Assembly: GCA_947252755.1 (NCBI GenBank)
Contig: CAMXWV010000002.1
Span: 124,001-188,000, forward strand
DNA length: 64,000 nt
Source: an uncultured Dermabacter sp.
GTDB taxonomy: Bacteria > Actinomycetota > Actinomycetes > Actinomycetales > Dermabacteraceae
Reading direction: 5' to 3'
The notes under the pieces are model-generated. The model had not been told where the DNA came from, ran no database searches, and saw nothing but the letters and a program-made list of their open reading frames with translations. The position numbers and the translations under genes are program-made. This document shows, piece after piece, positions 31,811-40,155 of this stretch. Position 1 is the stretch's first letter. Every line of letters begins with the position of its first letter.

Positions 31811-34156
31811 ATGACGCTTTCGCTTGCCGAGGCGCTCAGACGCTTCGATGATGACCAGCTCGCTGAGCTCTTCGCGGCGCGGCGAGACCTCACTGCGCCC
31901 GCTCCCAGCTCGATCAGCCAGTTGGCGGCGCGGGCCACCACCATGGTGAGCGCGCGCCGAGCGCTGGAGGTGCTGCGCCGGCCTGAACTGCAGCTGCTGG
32001 AAGTGATCGTGGCCCTCGCCCCGGCGGCACCGGTGGATCTGGCCGCCCTGGAAACCGCCACCGGCGCCGGGGCGGACGAGCTGACCGGGCTGCTGCGCCG
32101 GCTTCGGGTGCTCGGACTCATCTACGCGGACGGCGCTCCCACCTCAACCCCGTCGGACATTGTGCTGACTCCGGTGCGGGTGCTCAGCGACCTCCTCCCG
32201 CATCCGGCGGGTCTTGCCGCCCCCTGCTCTGAGGACCCCTCAGCGGCCGACGCGCACCGCATCGTAACCACGGCTCGTGCCGCGAATCCGGAGCTTGCCG
32301 CGCTGCTGGACTCCCTCGCCTTCGGTCCGGCGCGACTGCGCGGAGGTACAGATTCGCCAGCGGCACGGGCGCTGGTTGATGCCGGTGTGGCGCGTATTCT
32401 GACCGGCCAGGACAGTGCGCACAGCAATGGTGCGGACCAGCTTGAGCTGCCCCGCTCAGTGCAGCTGGCGATGCGGGCACCCCGCGTAGTGGAGCAGCTG
32501 GCGCTGCAGATCCCCCAGGGGGAGGCGGCGCCCCCAGAGCGGTTCCCGGGCGGGCGGCAAGCGGAGGCACTGGAGCGAGCCTCCGCCATGGACCGGTTGG
32601 TCGGCGAGGTTCAGCAGTGGGATCAGGACTCGCCGACGGTGCTGAAACGCGGTGGGATCGCGCAGCGTGATGCGAAACGGTGGGCGCAGCGGTGGGGTGT
32701 GAGCGGACAGGAATGCTCACTTGCGCTGACGGCCGCGTGGCGCGCCGGTCTGCTGGCGCATGACGGCGACCACTGGCAGTGCACCCGGGAGTTCGACGAG
32801 TTCCGCCGGCAGGCACTCTCGGTGCGCTGGGCGGAGCTCGTGGTGACCTGGGCGTCCAGCTCACACCTGGCGGCCCTGGCCGGCACGCCGGTTGACGACG
32901 CGACCGGCACCGGGCAACGGGGGCCTGCCCGGAGCGGAAGACGGGCCGCACTGTCCGATCAGACGCTGCGCACCCCGGCGCGGCGTCGGCGGCGTCGACT
33001 GCTCCGTCACCTGGCAGCGCATCCCGCACAGGTGTTCACAACGGACCTGATCCACCAAGTGCTCAGCTGGCTGTTCCCGCTGCTGCCGGGACCGGTCGCC
33101 CGGCAGGAAGCGGAGTTTCTGCATGCGGAAGCATCCGCGTGGGGGCTGCTTGTGGACTCCGTGCCCACTCCGCTGCTCACCAAACTCGCCGAAGGGCTTG
33201 ATGATCCGATGCCCGCTGCGATCACCCAGCTGGCGGAGGTGATGCAGCAGGCTCTGCCGCCGGCGGTGGATCAGCTCCTGCTCGACGGGGACCTGACCCT
33301 CACGGTGCCGGGCCGCCCGGGTGATGCCGTCGCGCCGGTGCTGGCCTGGGCAGAGGGCGAGAGCCACGGAGCGGGGTATCAGGGGCGGTTCACACCGGAG
33401 TCGGTGGCCCGCGCGGTGCAAAACGGCGGGGATGTGCAGGAGCTGCTCACCCAGCTGCGTTCACTGTCTCTCACACCGGTGCCGCAGGCATTGGAGTACC
33501 TGCTGCTGGATCAGGCGCGCCGGCACGGTCAGGTGCAGGTGCAGGCTGCCAGCACCGTGATCACCGGGGATGAGGAGCATCTGAATCAGCTGCTCGCCTC
33601 CCCGCATGCGGCGCCGCTCGGCCTGACTCGGGTAGCGCCCACGGTGCTGATCGCAGTGGCGGCGCCGGGCTTTGCCGTGGGTCAGATCCGTCAGGCTGGC
33701 CTTGCTCCCAGCGTGACGGCCGGAACCGAAGCGGCGAACCCGGCAGCTGCGGACGCAGCGGGCACACCGCAGTCGCTCGGCCGACGCACCCACACGCTGC
33801 GAGGACGCCAGGCGTGCGTAGACCCCACAGGCCTGGATGAGGTGGAGCTGAGCGTGGACCCGAACGATCCCGCCCTGCAGGTGGATCCGCGCACAGCGGT
33901 GTCCCGACTGCGCGCTGCCGAATCAGCTCCCGGGCTGCACCCGCAGTCCGTGTCCGACGCGATCCTCGCAGCAATCGGCGATCACCGACAGCTGCGCATT
34001 GGTGTGGTGGACGGCCGCGGCGGGATCGAGGAGATGCTCGTGCAGCCGCTGTCCCTGGAAGGCGGGAGACTGCGCGCGCGGCGTGCCCAATCACCGGAGC
34101 CGAGCCAGAGTGGGGAAGAGTTCACCGTGCTGATCCACCGAGTCACGCTCGGCTGA
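31811..34156 (+). CDS. Helicase-associated (XPB/Ssl2-like N-terminal, Helicase_C_3) protein
   Basis: A 781-residue soluble protein of the actinobacterial family that accompanies XPB helicases (compare the pair Rv0862c/Rv0861c in mycobacteria). The N-terminus LAEALRRFDDDQLAELFAARRDL and the winged-helix-like ALEVLRRPELQLLEVIVAL are typical. The C-terminal third contains the Helicase_C_3-like region (RFTPESVARAVQNGGDVQELLTQLR…PVPQALEYLLLDQARRHGQVQV). It probably acts in DNA repair or transcription-coupled unwinding, but no enzymatic motif is present. The matching helicase lies 2.9 kb downstream, separated by gnd and a membrane protein. The stop codon lies inside the first copy of a 24-bp tandem repeat. 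Confidence 0.85.
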   Translation: MTLSLAEALRRFDDDQLAELFAARRDLTAPAPSSISQLAARATTMVSARRALEVLRRPELQLLEVIVALAPAAPVDLAALETATGAGADELTGLLRRLRVLGLIYADGAPTSTPSDIVLTPVRVLSDLLPHPAGLAAPCSEDPSAADAHRIVTTARAANPELAALLDSLAFGPARLRGGTDSPAARALVDAGVARILTGQDSAHSNGADQLELPRSVQLAMRAPRVVEQLALQIPQGEAAPPERFPGGRQAEALERASAMDRLVGEVQQWDQDSPTVLKRGGIAQRDAKRWAQRWGVSGQECSLALTAAWRAGLLAHDGDHWQCTREFDEFRRQALSVRWAELVVTWASSSHLAALAGTPVDDATGTGQRGPARSGRRAALSDQTLRTPARRRRRRLLRHLAAHPAQVFTTDLIHQVLSWLFPLLPGPVARQEAEFLHAEASAWGLLVDSVPTPLLTKLAEGLDDPMPAAITQLAEVMQQALPPAVDQLLLDGDLTLTVPGRPGDAVAPVLAWAEGESHGAGYQGRFTPESVARAVQNGGDVQELLTQLRSLSLTPVPQALEYLLLDQARRHGQVQVQAASTVITGDEEHLNQLLASPHAAPLGLTRVAPTVLIAVAAPGFAVGQIRQAGLAPSVTAGTEAANPAAADAAGTPQSLGRRTHTLRGRQACVDPTGLDEVELSVDPNDPALQVDPRTAVSRLRAAESAPGLHPQSVSDAILAAIGDHRQLRIGVVDGRGGIEEMLVQPLSLEGGRLRARRAQSPEPSQSGEEFTVLIHRVTLG

Positions 34157-34192
34157 CATGTGCAGCTGACGCTCGACCGACATGTGCAGCTG
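34145..34192 (+). repeat. 24-bp tandem duplication over a stop codon
   Basis: Two 24-base copies beginning ACGCTCG (34145-34168 and 34169-34192) match at 22 positions. The first contains the TGA of the helicase-associated gene. The second lies just outside the reading frame. Confidence 0.8.
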
Positions 34193-34205
34193 AGCTGTTC
34201 AGCAG

Positions 34206-34258
34206 CCTGCCCGCGGGCGATGTGGTGAGCACAGTGACCACCGGGCCCGCGGGGCAGG
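34206..34258. terminator. Nested hairpin between convergent genes (bidirectional terminator)
   Basis: CCTGCCCGCGGGC (34206-34218) pairs with 34245-34258, with one bulged C. An inner stem GTGGT/ACCAC (34222-34226, 34237-34241) closes the loop. It sits between the stop of the helicase-associated gene and the stop of gnd. Confidence 0.7.
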
Positions 34259-34275
34259 TGCTGGGGTCAGACAGC

Positions 34276-35736
34276 TCAGTCCACGGCCGTTTCGGTGCGG
34301 TCACCGGTCCATTCCACGTGGAAGCTGCCCTCAGCATCCACCCGCTTATAGGTGTGAGCGCCGAAGAAGTCGCGCTGCGCCTGCACCAGCGCGGCCGGCA
34401 GTCGCTCGGCGCGCACCGAGTCGTAGTACGCGAGCGTGGAGGCGAACACCGGCACGGGGTAGCCGCTGGCAGCGGCGAACGCCACCACGCGGCGCCAGGC
34501 CGGAATGCAGGCGGTGATCTCCGCGGTGAAGTACTCGTCGGCAAGCAGCAGCGGCAGCTGCGGGTCACGCTGGTAAGCCTCGGTGATGCGGTTGAGGAAC
34601 TGCGCGCGGATGATGCAGCCGCCGCGCCAGATCTTCGCCATATCCCCCAGGTTGATATCCCAGTTGAAGTGCTCCGCACCAGCAGCGATCTCATCAAAGC
34701 CCTGCGAGTAGGACACGAGCTTCGCTGCGTACAGCGCCTTCTGCAGATCGTCGATGAACTGCGCCGGATCCTCCACCGCCACATTCTGAGCTTCAGCGGG
34801 CAGCACACCGCGCGCAGCCTCCCGCTCCTTGACGGATCCGGATACGGACCGGGCGAACGTGGCCTCTGCAATGCCGGTCACGGGGATGCCGAGCTCAAGC
34901 GCGGTCTGCACCGTCCAGGCACCGGTTCCCTTCTGGGCAGCCTGATCCAGAACAACATCCACGAATGGAGTGCCGGTCACGTTGTCCGTATGCGTGAGCA
35001 CCTCAGCGGTGATCTCAATCAGGAAGGATTCCAGGTCTCCCTTGTTCCACTCAGCGAATACCTTCCCGATCGACGGGGCATCCATGCCAAGCGCCCGCTT
35101 CATCAGGTCATACGCCTCGGAGATAACCTGCATGTCCGCGTACTCAATGCCGTTGTGCACCATCTTCACGAAATGGCCGGCGCCATCCGCGCCCACATGG
35201 GTACAGCAGGGCTCGCCGTCCACGTGGGCGGAGATCTTCTCAAACATCGGGCCGAGCCGCGCATAGGACTCCGCGGTGCCGCCGGGCATGATCGATGGGC
35301 CGTTCAGCGCGCCCTCCTCACCGCCGGACACACCGGATCCTACGAAGTGGATCCCCTTGTCCCGCAGGTGCTTCTCGCGGCGGATCGTGTCCGTGTACAG
35401 CGCATTGCCACAGTCCACGATGATGTCCCCCTCGTCCATGCGGGAGGCGAGCTCGTCGATCACAGCATCGGTGGGACCGCCGGCTTTGACCATGATGATC
35501 GCTACGCGCGGCTTCTGCAGGGATGCCACGAAATCGTCCATGGACTCCGAGGGGAAGAACTCCCCATCTGTTCCGTGATCTGCGATGACCTTCTCGGTGC
35601 GCTCCACGCTGCGGTTGTGGATCGCCACCTTGAAGCCGTTACGGGCAAGGTTGCGTGCCAGATTGGACCCCATCACGGCCATGCCGGTGACGCCGATATC
35701 GGCGGAGTTTGCGGGGGACGGATCGAATGCTGCCAT
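34276..35736 (-). CDS. gnd: 6-phosphogluconate dehydrogenase (decarboxylating)
   Basis: A 486-residue enzyme of the oxidative pentose phosphate pathway, converting 6-phosphogluconate and NADP+ to ribulose 5-phosphate, CO2 and NADPH. The N-terminal Rossmann motif is IGVTGMAVMGSNLARNLA, and the substrate signature HFVGSGVSGGEEGALNGPSIMPGG and the catalytic HFVKMVHNGIEYADMQ are complete. The C-terminus AHTYKRVDAEGSFHVEW is the tail that completes the neighbouring subunit's active site in the long GndA type. GGAGAG precedes ATG 35736 with a 7-base gap. An upstream in-frame ATG (MESQP) has no site. Confidence 0.96.
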   Translation of the reverse strand: MAAFDPSPANSADIGVTGMAVMGSNLARNLARNGFKVAIHNRSVERTEKVIADHGTDGEFFPSESMDDFVASLQKPRVAIIMVKAGGPTDAVIDELASRMDEGDIIVDCGNALYTDTIRREKHLRDKGIHFVGSGVSGGEEGALNGPSIMPGGTAESYARLGPMFEKISAHVDGEPCCTHVGADGAGHFVKMVHNGIEYADMQVISEAYDLMKRALGMDAPSIGKVFAEWNKGDLESFLIEITAEVLTHTDNVTGTPFVDVVLDQAAQKGTGAWTVQTALELGIPVTGIAEATFARSVSGSVKEREAARGVLPAEAQNVAVEDPAQFIDDLQKALYAAKLVSYSQGFDEIAAGAEHFNWDINLGDMAKIWRGGCIIRAQFLNRITEAYQRDPQLPLLLADEYFTAEITACIPAWRRVVAFAAASGYPVPVFASTLAYYDSVRAERLPAALVQAQRDFFGAHTYKRVDAEGSFHVEWTGDRTETAVD

Positions 35737-36007
35737 GGGTTGGCTCTCCATTTCGTTGGGTGGCGGCATGCGCGGCCGGTGCGGCGAGACCTCTCGCGCG
35801 CAGCGCTGCGCCATGCTCCTGCCGCCAAGTATAGGTTTCAGCTGTCCACGCTGACTGCGTGCGCGCCGCACTCACGGAGGACCGGCCACGCCCCTCTCCC
35901 GGGCCGAGCGACCACCGAAAGGGTCTCAGGGACTCAGCGAAAGACGGGGTCGGCGCGCCTGCAGGATGTGGAAATATAGGCGCGTACACATCTCTGGAAG
36001 GACTGTT

Positions 36008-36979
36008 ATGACCTCCCCGAATCCGAATGATCCCTACGGGGTTCAGCCGCCGGTGTTCTCGAGCGCGTCGAGTGCACCACCGCCAGGCCAGCCGCACCCC
36101 GCTCAACCGCAGCCGGGTCAGCCGCAGCCGTCACAGTGGGGCTACGCCCCGCAGCCCGGCCACGCCGGCTATGCCCCGCAGCCAGGCCAGGCCGGATACG
36201 CAGCTCCCGGGCAGGCCGGCTACGCGACGCCCGGCCCATCGAACAGCTACGCCACCATGCAGACCCCGGAGGGGGCCTCCGGCGCACCGGTGGAGATCGG
36301 CGGCGGACTCGGCGCCACATTCCGCTGGGCCTGGAACGTGTTCGCGGGCAACATCGCGGCCTTTCTGGTGCCCGCCGTCATCTACGCAGTGCTGTTCGCC
36401 ATCGGCCTGACCATCAGCTTCGTCATCTATTTCATCGCTATGGGGGCGGTGATCGTCCCCGCCTCCAGCAAAGGCGAAGAGCCCTCCCCTGTGCTCCTCA
36501 CGATCGTCTTAATCCTGACGGGGCTGCTGATGGTCCTCATTCCCGCCGTTCTGTCAGCGGCGTGGGCTGCCGGCGCAGCAAACGCAGCTGCCGTTGCAGC
36601 GCGCGGCGGCCGCCCCACCATCGGCCAAGGAATGTTCAGCGCAAAGGCACTGCTGACGAGCCTGGTGCTCGGAGTCATCATCTTCATCACCACAATCTTC
36701 CCGCTTCCGGTGATCGGCGGGTGGATCTCCGCGCTGTTCCTCAGTCTGGTGATGCCGGTTGTGATGCTCGAAAACGTGGGGCTGATCGAAGGGATCAAAC
36801 GCTCCTGCCGCCTCACCCTGGACAATATTGGCGTGGTGCTGCTCGGAGCTCTGCTCTCCGCTGTGATCCTCTACATGGTCAGCATGCTCATGGTGACCAT
36901 GGTCGTTGTGGTTCCGGCGCAGATTCTCGTGCAGTTCGCGCTCTACATGGTGGTCACCGGCCGCGAGCGCGCCATCTGA
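36008..36979 (+). CDS. Polytopic membrane protein with Pro/Gln-rich N-terminus; contains a UUA codon
   Basis: A 323-residue protein. The first ~95 residues are a cytoplasmic Pro/Gln/Gly/Tyr-rich repeat in which QPGxAGYA occurs several times. About five or six membrane helices follow, starting at about residue 110 (IAAFLVPAVIYAVLFAIGL). The helices and the GLIEGIKRSCRLTLDNIGVVLLGALL segment resemble the actinobacterial DUF7544/glycerophosphoryl-type membrane domain group, but no enzyme motif is present. Function unknown. A single TTA leucine codon lies at 36508-36510, rare in such a GC-rich genome. GGAAGGA precedes ATG 36008, and TATAGG near 35975-35980 may be the -10 box. Confidence 0.75.
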   Translation: MTSPNPNDPYGVQPPVFSSASSAPPPGQPHPAQPQPGQPQPSQWGYAPQPGHAGYAPQPGQAGYAAPGQAGYATPGPSNSYATMQTPEGASGAPVEIGGGLGATFRWAWNVFAGNIAAFLVPAVIYAVLFAIGLTISFVIYFIAMGAVIVPASSKGEEPSPVLLTIVLILTGLLMVLIPAVLSAAWAAGAANAAAVAARGGRPTIGQGMFSAKALLTSLVLGVIIFITTIFPLPVIGGWISALFLSLVMPVVMLENVGLIEGIKRSCRLTLDNIGVVLLGALLSAVILYMVSMLMVTMVVVVPAQILVQFALYMVVTGRERAI

Positions 36980-37033
36980 TCCACGCCCTGCCCCCGCTCT
37001 GACGGCACCGCAGCTCCCGCCTAGACTGGCGCG

Positions 37034-38704
37034 GTGAGCTCCGGTGCCGTCATCGTTCAGTCCGATAAGTCCCTGCTCCTGGAGACCGCGCACCCAGCGG
37101 CCGAGCAAGCGCGGGCCGCCATCGCACCATTTGCCGAACTGGAGCGCGCACCGGAGCATATCCACACCTACCGGATCACGAACCTGGGCCTGTGGAACGC
37201 CCGCGCCGCCGGGTTCGATGCTGAGAGCATCATCCACGCGCTGATGGAGCATTCCCGCTTCCCCGTGCCGCACTCGCTGCTCGTAGAGATCGCAAACACC
37301 CTGGATCGCTACGGTCAGCTCACCCTGCACACCTCCCCCATCCACGGTCTCATCCTCGAGGCAAAAAACGCGGACATCCTTGCTCAGGTGATGCGCTCTC
37401 AGCGCACCGAAGGCATGTTCGGGGAGCAGATCGATGAGGTCACAGTCTGTGTGCACCCCAGTGCCCGCGGCAGCCTGAAGCAGGCGCTGCTGCGGATCGG
37501 GTGGCCCGCGGAGGACTACGCGGGATTCATCGACGGCGAGTCCCATCCGATCAGACTGACCGCCGGTGAGGGCAGCACCTGGCAGCTGCGGCCCTACCAG
37601 CAGCAGGCGCTCAGCGCGTTCAGCACCGGCGGCTCCGGTGTGATCGTGCTGCCGTGCGGCGCTGGCAAAACCATTGTGGGCGCTGCCGCCATGGCGAGCA
37701 TTGAGCGCACCACCCTGATCCTGGTGACCAATACGGTGTCTGCACGTCAATGGGCTGCGGAACTGCTGCGCAGGACCAGCCTCAGCGAAGCCGAGATCGG
37801 CGAGTACTCCGGCTCGCGCAAGGAGATCCGCCCGGTCACGATCGCCACGTACCAGGTGCTCACCGCGAAGCGGAAGGGTGTGATGCCGCACCTGGAGTTG
37901 ATGAGCGCGCGGGACTGGGGCCTGATCATCTATGACGAAGTCCATCTGCTGCCGGCCCCGGTGTTCCGGATCACCGCTGACCTGCAGGCGCGGCGGCGCC
38001 TGGGCCTGACCGCCACCCTGGTGCGCGAGGACGGCCGCGAAAGCGAGGTGTTCTCGCTGATCGGTCCGAAGCGGTTCGATCTGCCGTGGAAGCAGATCGA
38101 GGACCAGGGCTGGATCGCACCGGCTGCGATGACGGAGATCCGCGTGGATCTGCCCGCGTCGGACCGGGCGCTGTATGCACAGGCGCAGCCCGCTGACCGG
38201 CACCGGCTGGCGGCCTCCCATGCTGTGAAGCTGCCGGTGGTGGCGGCGCTGGCGCAGCGGCACGCGGGTGAGCCACTGCTGGTGATCGGACAGTTCGTGG
38301 AGCAGCTGGAGGAGATTGCGGAGCTGCTGGGGGCGCCGATCATCACCGGAAAGACCGCGATCACTGCGCGGGAGCGGCTGTTCGACGCGTTCCGTCGCGG
38401 CGAGATCACCCAGCTCGTGGTGTCCAAGGTGGCGAACTTCTCAGTGGACCTGCCGGAAGCGTCGGTAGCGGTCCAGGTGTCAGGGGCGTTCGGATCGCGG
38501 CAGGAGGAGGCACAGCGGCTCGGCCGGCTGCTGCGGCCGAAGGCGGACGGGCGCGGCGCTCAGTTCTACACCGTGGTGGTGCGGGACACGGTGGATCAGG
38601 AGTTCGCGCAGAACCGGCAGCGGTTCCTTGCGGAGCAGGGATACCAGTATTCGATTGCGGACGCGCACGAGGTGGTGCAGCAGGTGAGGCCGCTGGGCGA
38701 TTAG
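37034..38704 (+). CDS. DNA repair helicase XPB (Ssl2/RadD-like superfamily 2)
   Basis: A 556-residue 3'-5' DNA helicase. An N-terminal DUF3340-like damage-recognition part (residues 1-170) is followed by the helicase core. Walker A is LPCGAGKTIVG near residue 209, motif II is IIYDEVHLLPA near residue 301 (DEVH), and the ETYR-like TLVREDGRESEVF and motif VI QRLGRLLRPK are present. It unwinds DNA in repair. The start is a GTG at 37034 six bases after TAGACT (37022-37027), another leaderless arrangement. The partner helicase-associated protein is encoded at 31811-34156. Confidence 0.93.
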   Translation: MSSGAVIVQSDKSLLLETAHPAAEQARAAIAPFAELERAPEHIHTYRITNLGLWNARAAGFDAESIIHALMEHSRFPVPHSLLVEIANTLDRYGQLTLHTSPIHGLILEAKNADILAQVMRSQRTEGMFGEQIDEVTVCVHPSARGSLKQALLRIGWPAEDYAGFIDGESHPIRLTAGEGSTWQLRPYQQQALSAFSTGGSGVIVLPCGAGKTIVGAAAMASIERTTLILVTNTVSARQWAAELLRRTSLSEAEIGEYSGSRKEIRPVTIATYQVLTAKRKGVMPHLELMSARDWGLIIYDEVHLLPAPVFRITADLQARRRLGLTATLVREDGRESEVFSLIGPKRFDLPWKQIEDQGWIAPAAMTEIRVDLPASDRALYAQAQPADRHRLAASHAVKLPVVAALAQRHAGEPLLVIGQFVEQLEEIAELLGAPIITGKTAITARERLFDAFRRGEITQLVVSKVANFSVDLPEASVAVQVSGAFGSRQEEAQRLGRLLRPKADGRGAQFYTVVVRDTVDQEFAQNRQRFLAEQGYQYSIADAHEVVQQVRPLGD

Positions 38705-38744
38705 TAGAGTGACTGGTGTCCCGAACCCTCTTTCAAGGAATCTG

Positions 38745-39341
38745 ATGATGAACGACCGCGATCCGAACCGCCTGCCCTCTGATGCCCGGTACGAGGGGGC
38801 TGACAGCACCGGCACCGCGCCCGGGTTCGACGGCTTCTCCGGCGAAACCCACATCACTGATGCGGATGCTGAGACCCGCCGCGCTGAGCCTTCCCGCACT
38901 GAATCCTCCGGGACCGGCGAAGCTGGCACGAACCGCGGACACAACGCGCACGCTCAGCGCGAGCATGCGGACAGCCTGGGCGGGAGCGGAGCTTCCGCCG
39001 GCGATGACCGCTTCGCCGCGGCGGCGCGGCGTGAAGCAGCAGCTGCGGACGTGGATGAGAAGAAGGGCGGCATGACCGCCGGACTGTGGCTCGCGCTGAT
39101 CCTGGGCATTGTGGTGCTGGTGGCGCTGCTGATCTTCGTGGTGCAGAACAATGTGCCGGCCAGCTTCGAGTACATCAGCTGGCAGTTCTCGCTGCCGCTC
39201 GGCGTGGCGATGCTGCTGGCCGCAATTGCGGGGGCGCTGATCATGGCGCTGGTGGGGTCCGTGCGGATGATGCAGCTGTCGCTTCAGCTGCGCCGCTACC
39301 GCAAGGCGCACGCCCGCCTGCAGGAGACGCTGAAGCTCTGA
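38745..39341 (+). CDS. LapA-domain (DUF1049) membrane protein
   Basis: A 198-residue protein with a long, charged, low-complexity N-terminal half and two closely spaced helices in the C-terminal half (about residues 112-134 and 145-170). They have the LapA pattern VVQNNVPASFEYISWQFSLPLGVAMLLAAIAGAL. The end is the coiled-coil-like LSLQLRRYRKAHARLQETLKL. LapA-type proteins help organise envelope lipid or lipopolysaccharide assembly in other bacteria; the role here is unknown. AAGGAA precedes a double ATG at 38745 and 38748, so either may be used. Confidence 0.85.
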   Translation: MMNDRDPNRLPSDARYEGADSTGTAPGFDGFSGETHITDADAETRRAEPSRTESSGTGEAGTNRGHNAHAQREHADSLGGSGASAGDDRFAAAARREAAAADVDEKKGGMTAGLWLALILGIVVLVALLIFVVQNNVPASFEYISWQFSLPLGVAMLLAAIAGALIMALVGSVRMMQLSLQLRRYRKAHARLQETLKL

Positions 39342-39405
39342 TCGGGCGCCGACGCGTTCAGCTGATGCTCAGCAGATTCTCACCTGGCTGTCTCATGATC
39401 GTTCT

Positions 39406-40128
39406 ATGACGACTGAGCCAGAACAGGACTATGAAGCACGGCTGCTCGTGGTGGATGACGAGCCCAATATCCGTGACCTTCTCGCCACCTCGCTCCGCTT
39501 CGCCGGGTTTGAGGTGTTCGCCGCTGCGAACGGCAATGAGGCGATCACCCTGGCCAGTGAGAACGAACCAGACCTCATTGTGCTGGACGTGATGCTCCCG
39601 GATATGGACGGCTTCACGGTGACGCGTCGCCTCCGAGACAAGGGCCACCACTACCCGATCCTGTTCCTCACCGCGCGCGATGAGACGAAGGACAAGGTGG
39701 CCGGCCTGACCGTGGGCGGCGATGACTATGTCACCAAGCCGTTCAGCCTTGAAGAGGTGGTGGCCCGTATCCGCGCGGTGCTGCGCCGCACCCACGTGGG
39801 CGTGTCTGAACCGAGTGAGAGTGCGCTCGTCGTGGGCGATCTGCGCCTGGATGAAGACTCACATGAGGTGACGCGTGCGGATTCGCCGATCGACCTGTCC
39901 CCCACCGAGTTCAAGCTGCTGCGCTATCTCATGCTCAACGCGGGTCGCGTCGTCTCCAAAACGCAGATCCTGGACCACGTGTGGGACTACGACTGGTCCG
40001 GTGAAGTGGGGATTGTGGAGTCCTACATCTCCTATCTGCGCCGCAAGATCGATGTGGTGGGCGAGCCGATGATCCACACGAAGCGCGGCATCGGCTACGT
40101 GCTGCGCCCAGCGGATCCACGTTCATGA
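39406..40128 (+). CDS. OmpR-family response regulator
   Basis: A 240-residue regulator. The receiver domain (residues 8-125) has the acidic pair in LLVVDDEPN, phosphoacceptor Asp61 in LIVLDVMLPDMDG, Thr in LFLTARDE and Lys in YVTKPFSL. The C-terminal winged helix (about 145-238) matches OmpR type (SPTEFKLLRYLMLNAGRVVSKTQILDHVWDYDWSGE). The closest named group is the PrrA/TrcR/MprA set of actinobacteria. CATGAT at 39394-39399 lies six bases before the ATG, so it may be leaderless. The cognate kinase starts 27 bases downstream. Confidence 0.95.
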   Translation: MTTEPEQDYEARLLVVDDEPNIRDLLATSLRFAGFEVFAAANGNEAITLASENEPDLIVLDVMLPDMDGFTVTRRLRDKGHHYPILFLTARDETKDKVAGLTVGGDDYVTKPFSLEEVVARIRAVLRRTHVGVSEPSESALVVGDLRLDEDSHEVTRADSPIDLSPTEFKLLRYLMLNAGRVVSKTQILDHVWDYDWSGEVGIVESYISYLRRKIDVVGEPMIHTKRGIGYVLRPADPRS

Positions 40129-40155
40129 GCGCGCTGCGCTGATCGCTGAGCCGCT

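Noticed and set aside
36554..38263. 569-residue open frame opposite the XPB helicase
   Set aside because: The helicase motifs on the plus strand account for the sequence; the antisense translation is compositionally biased.
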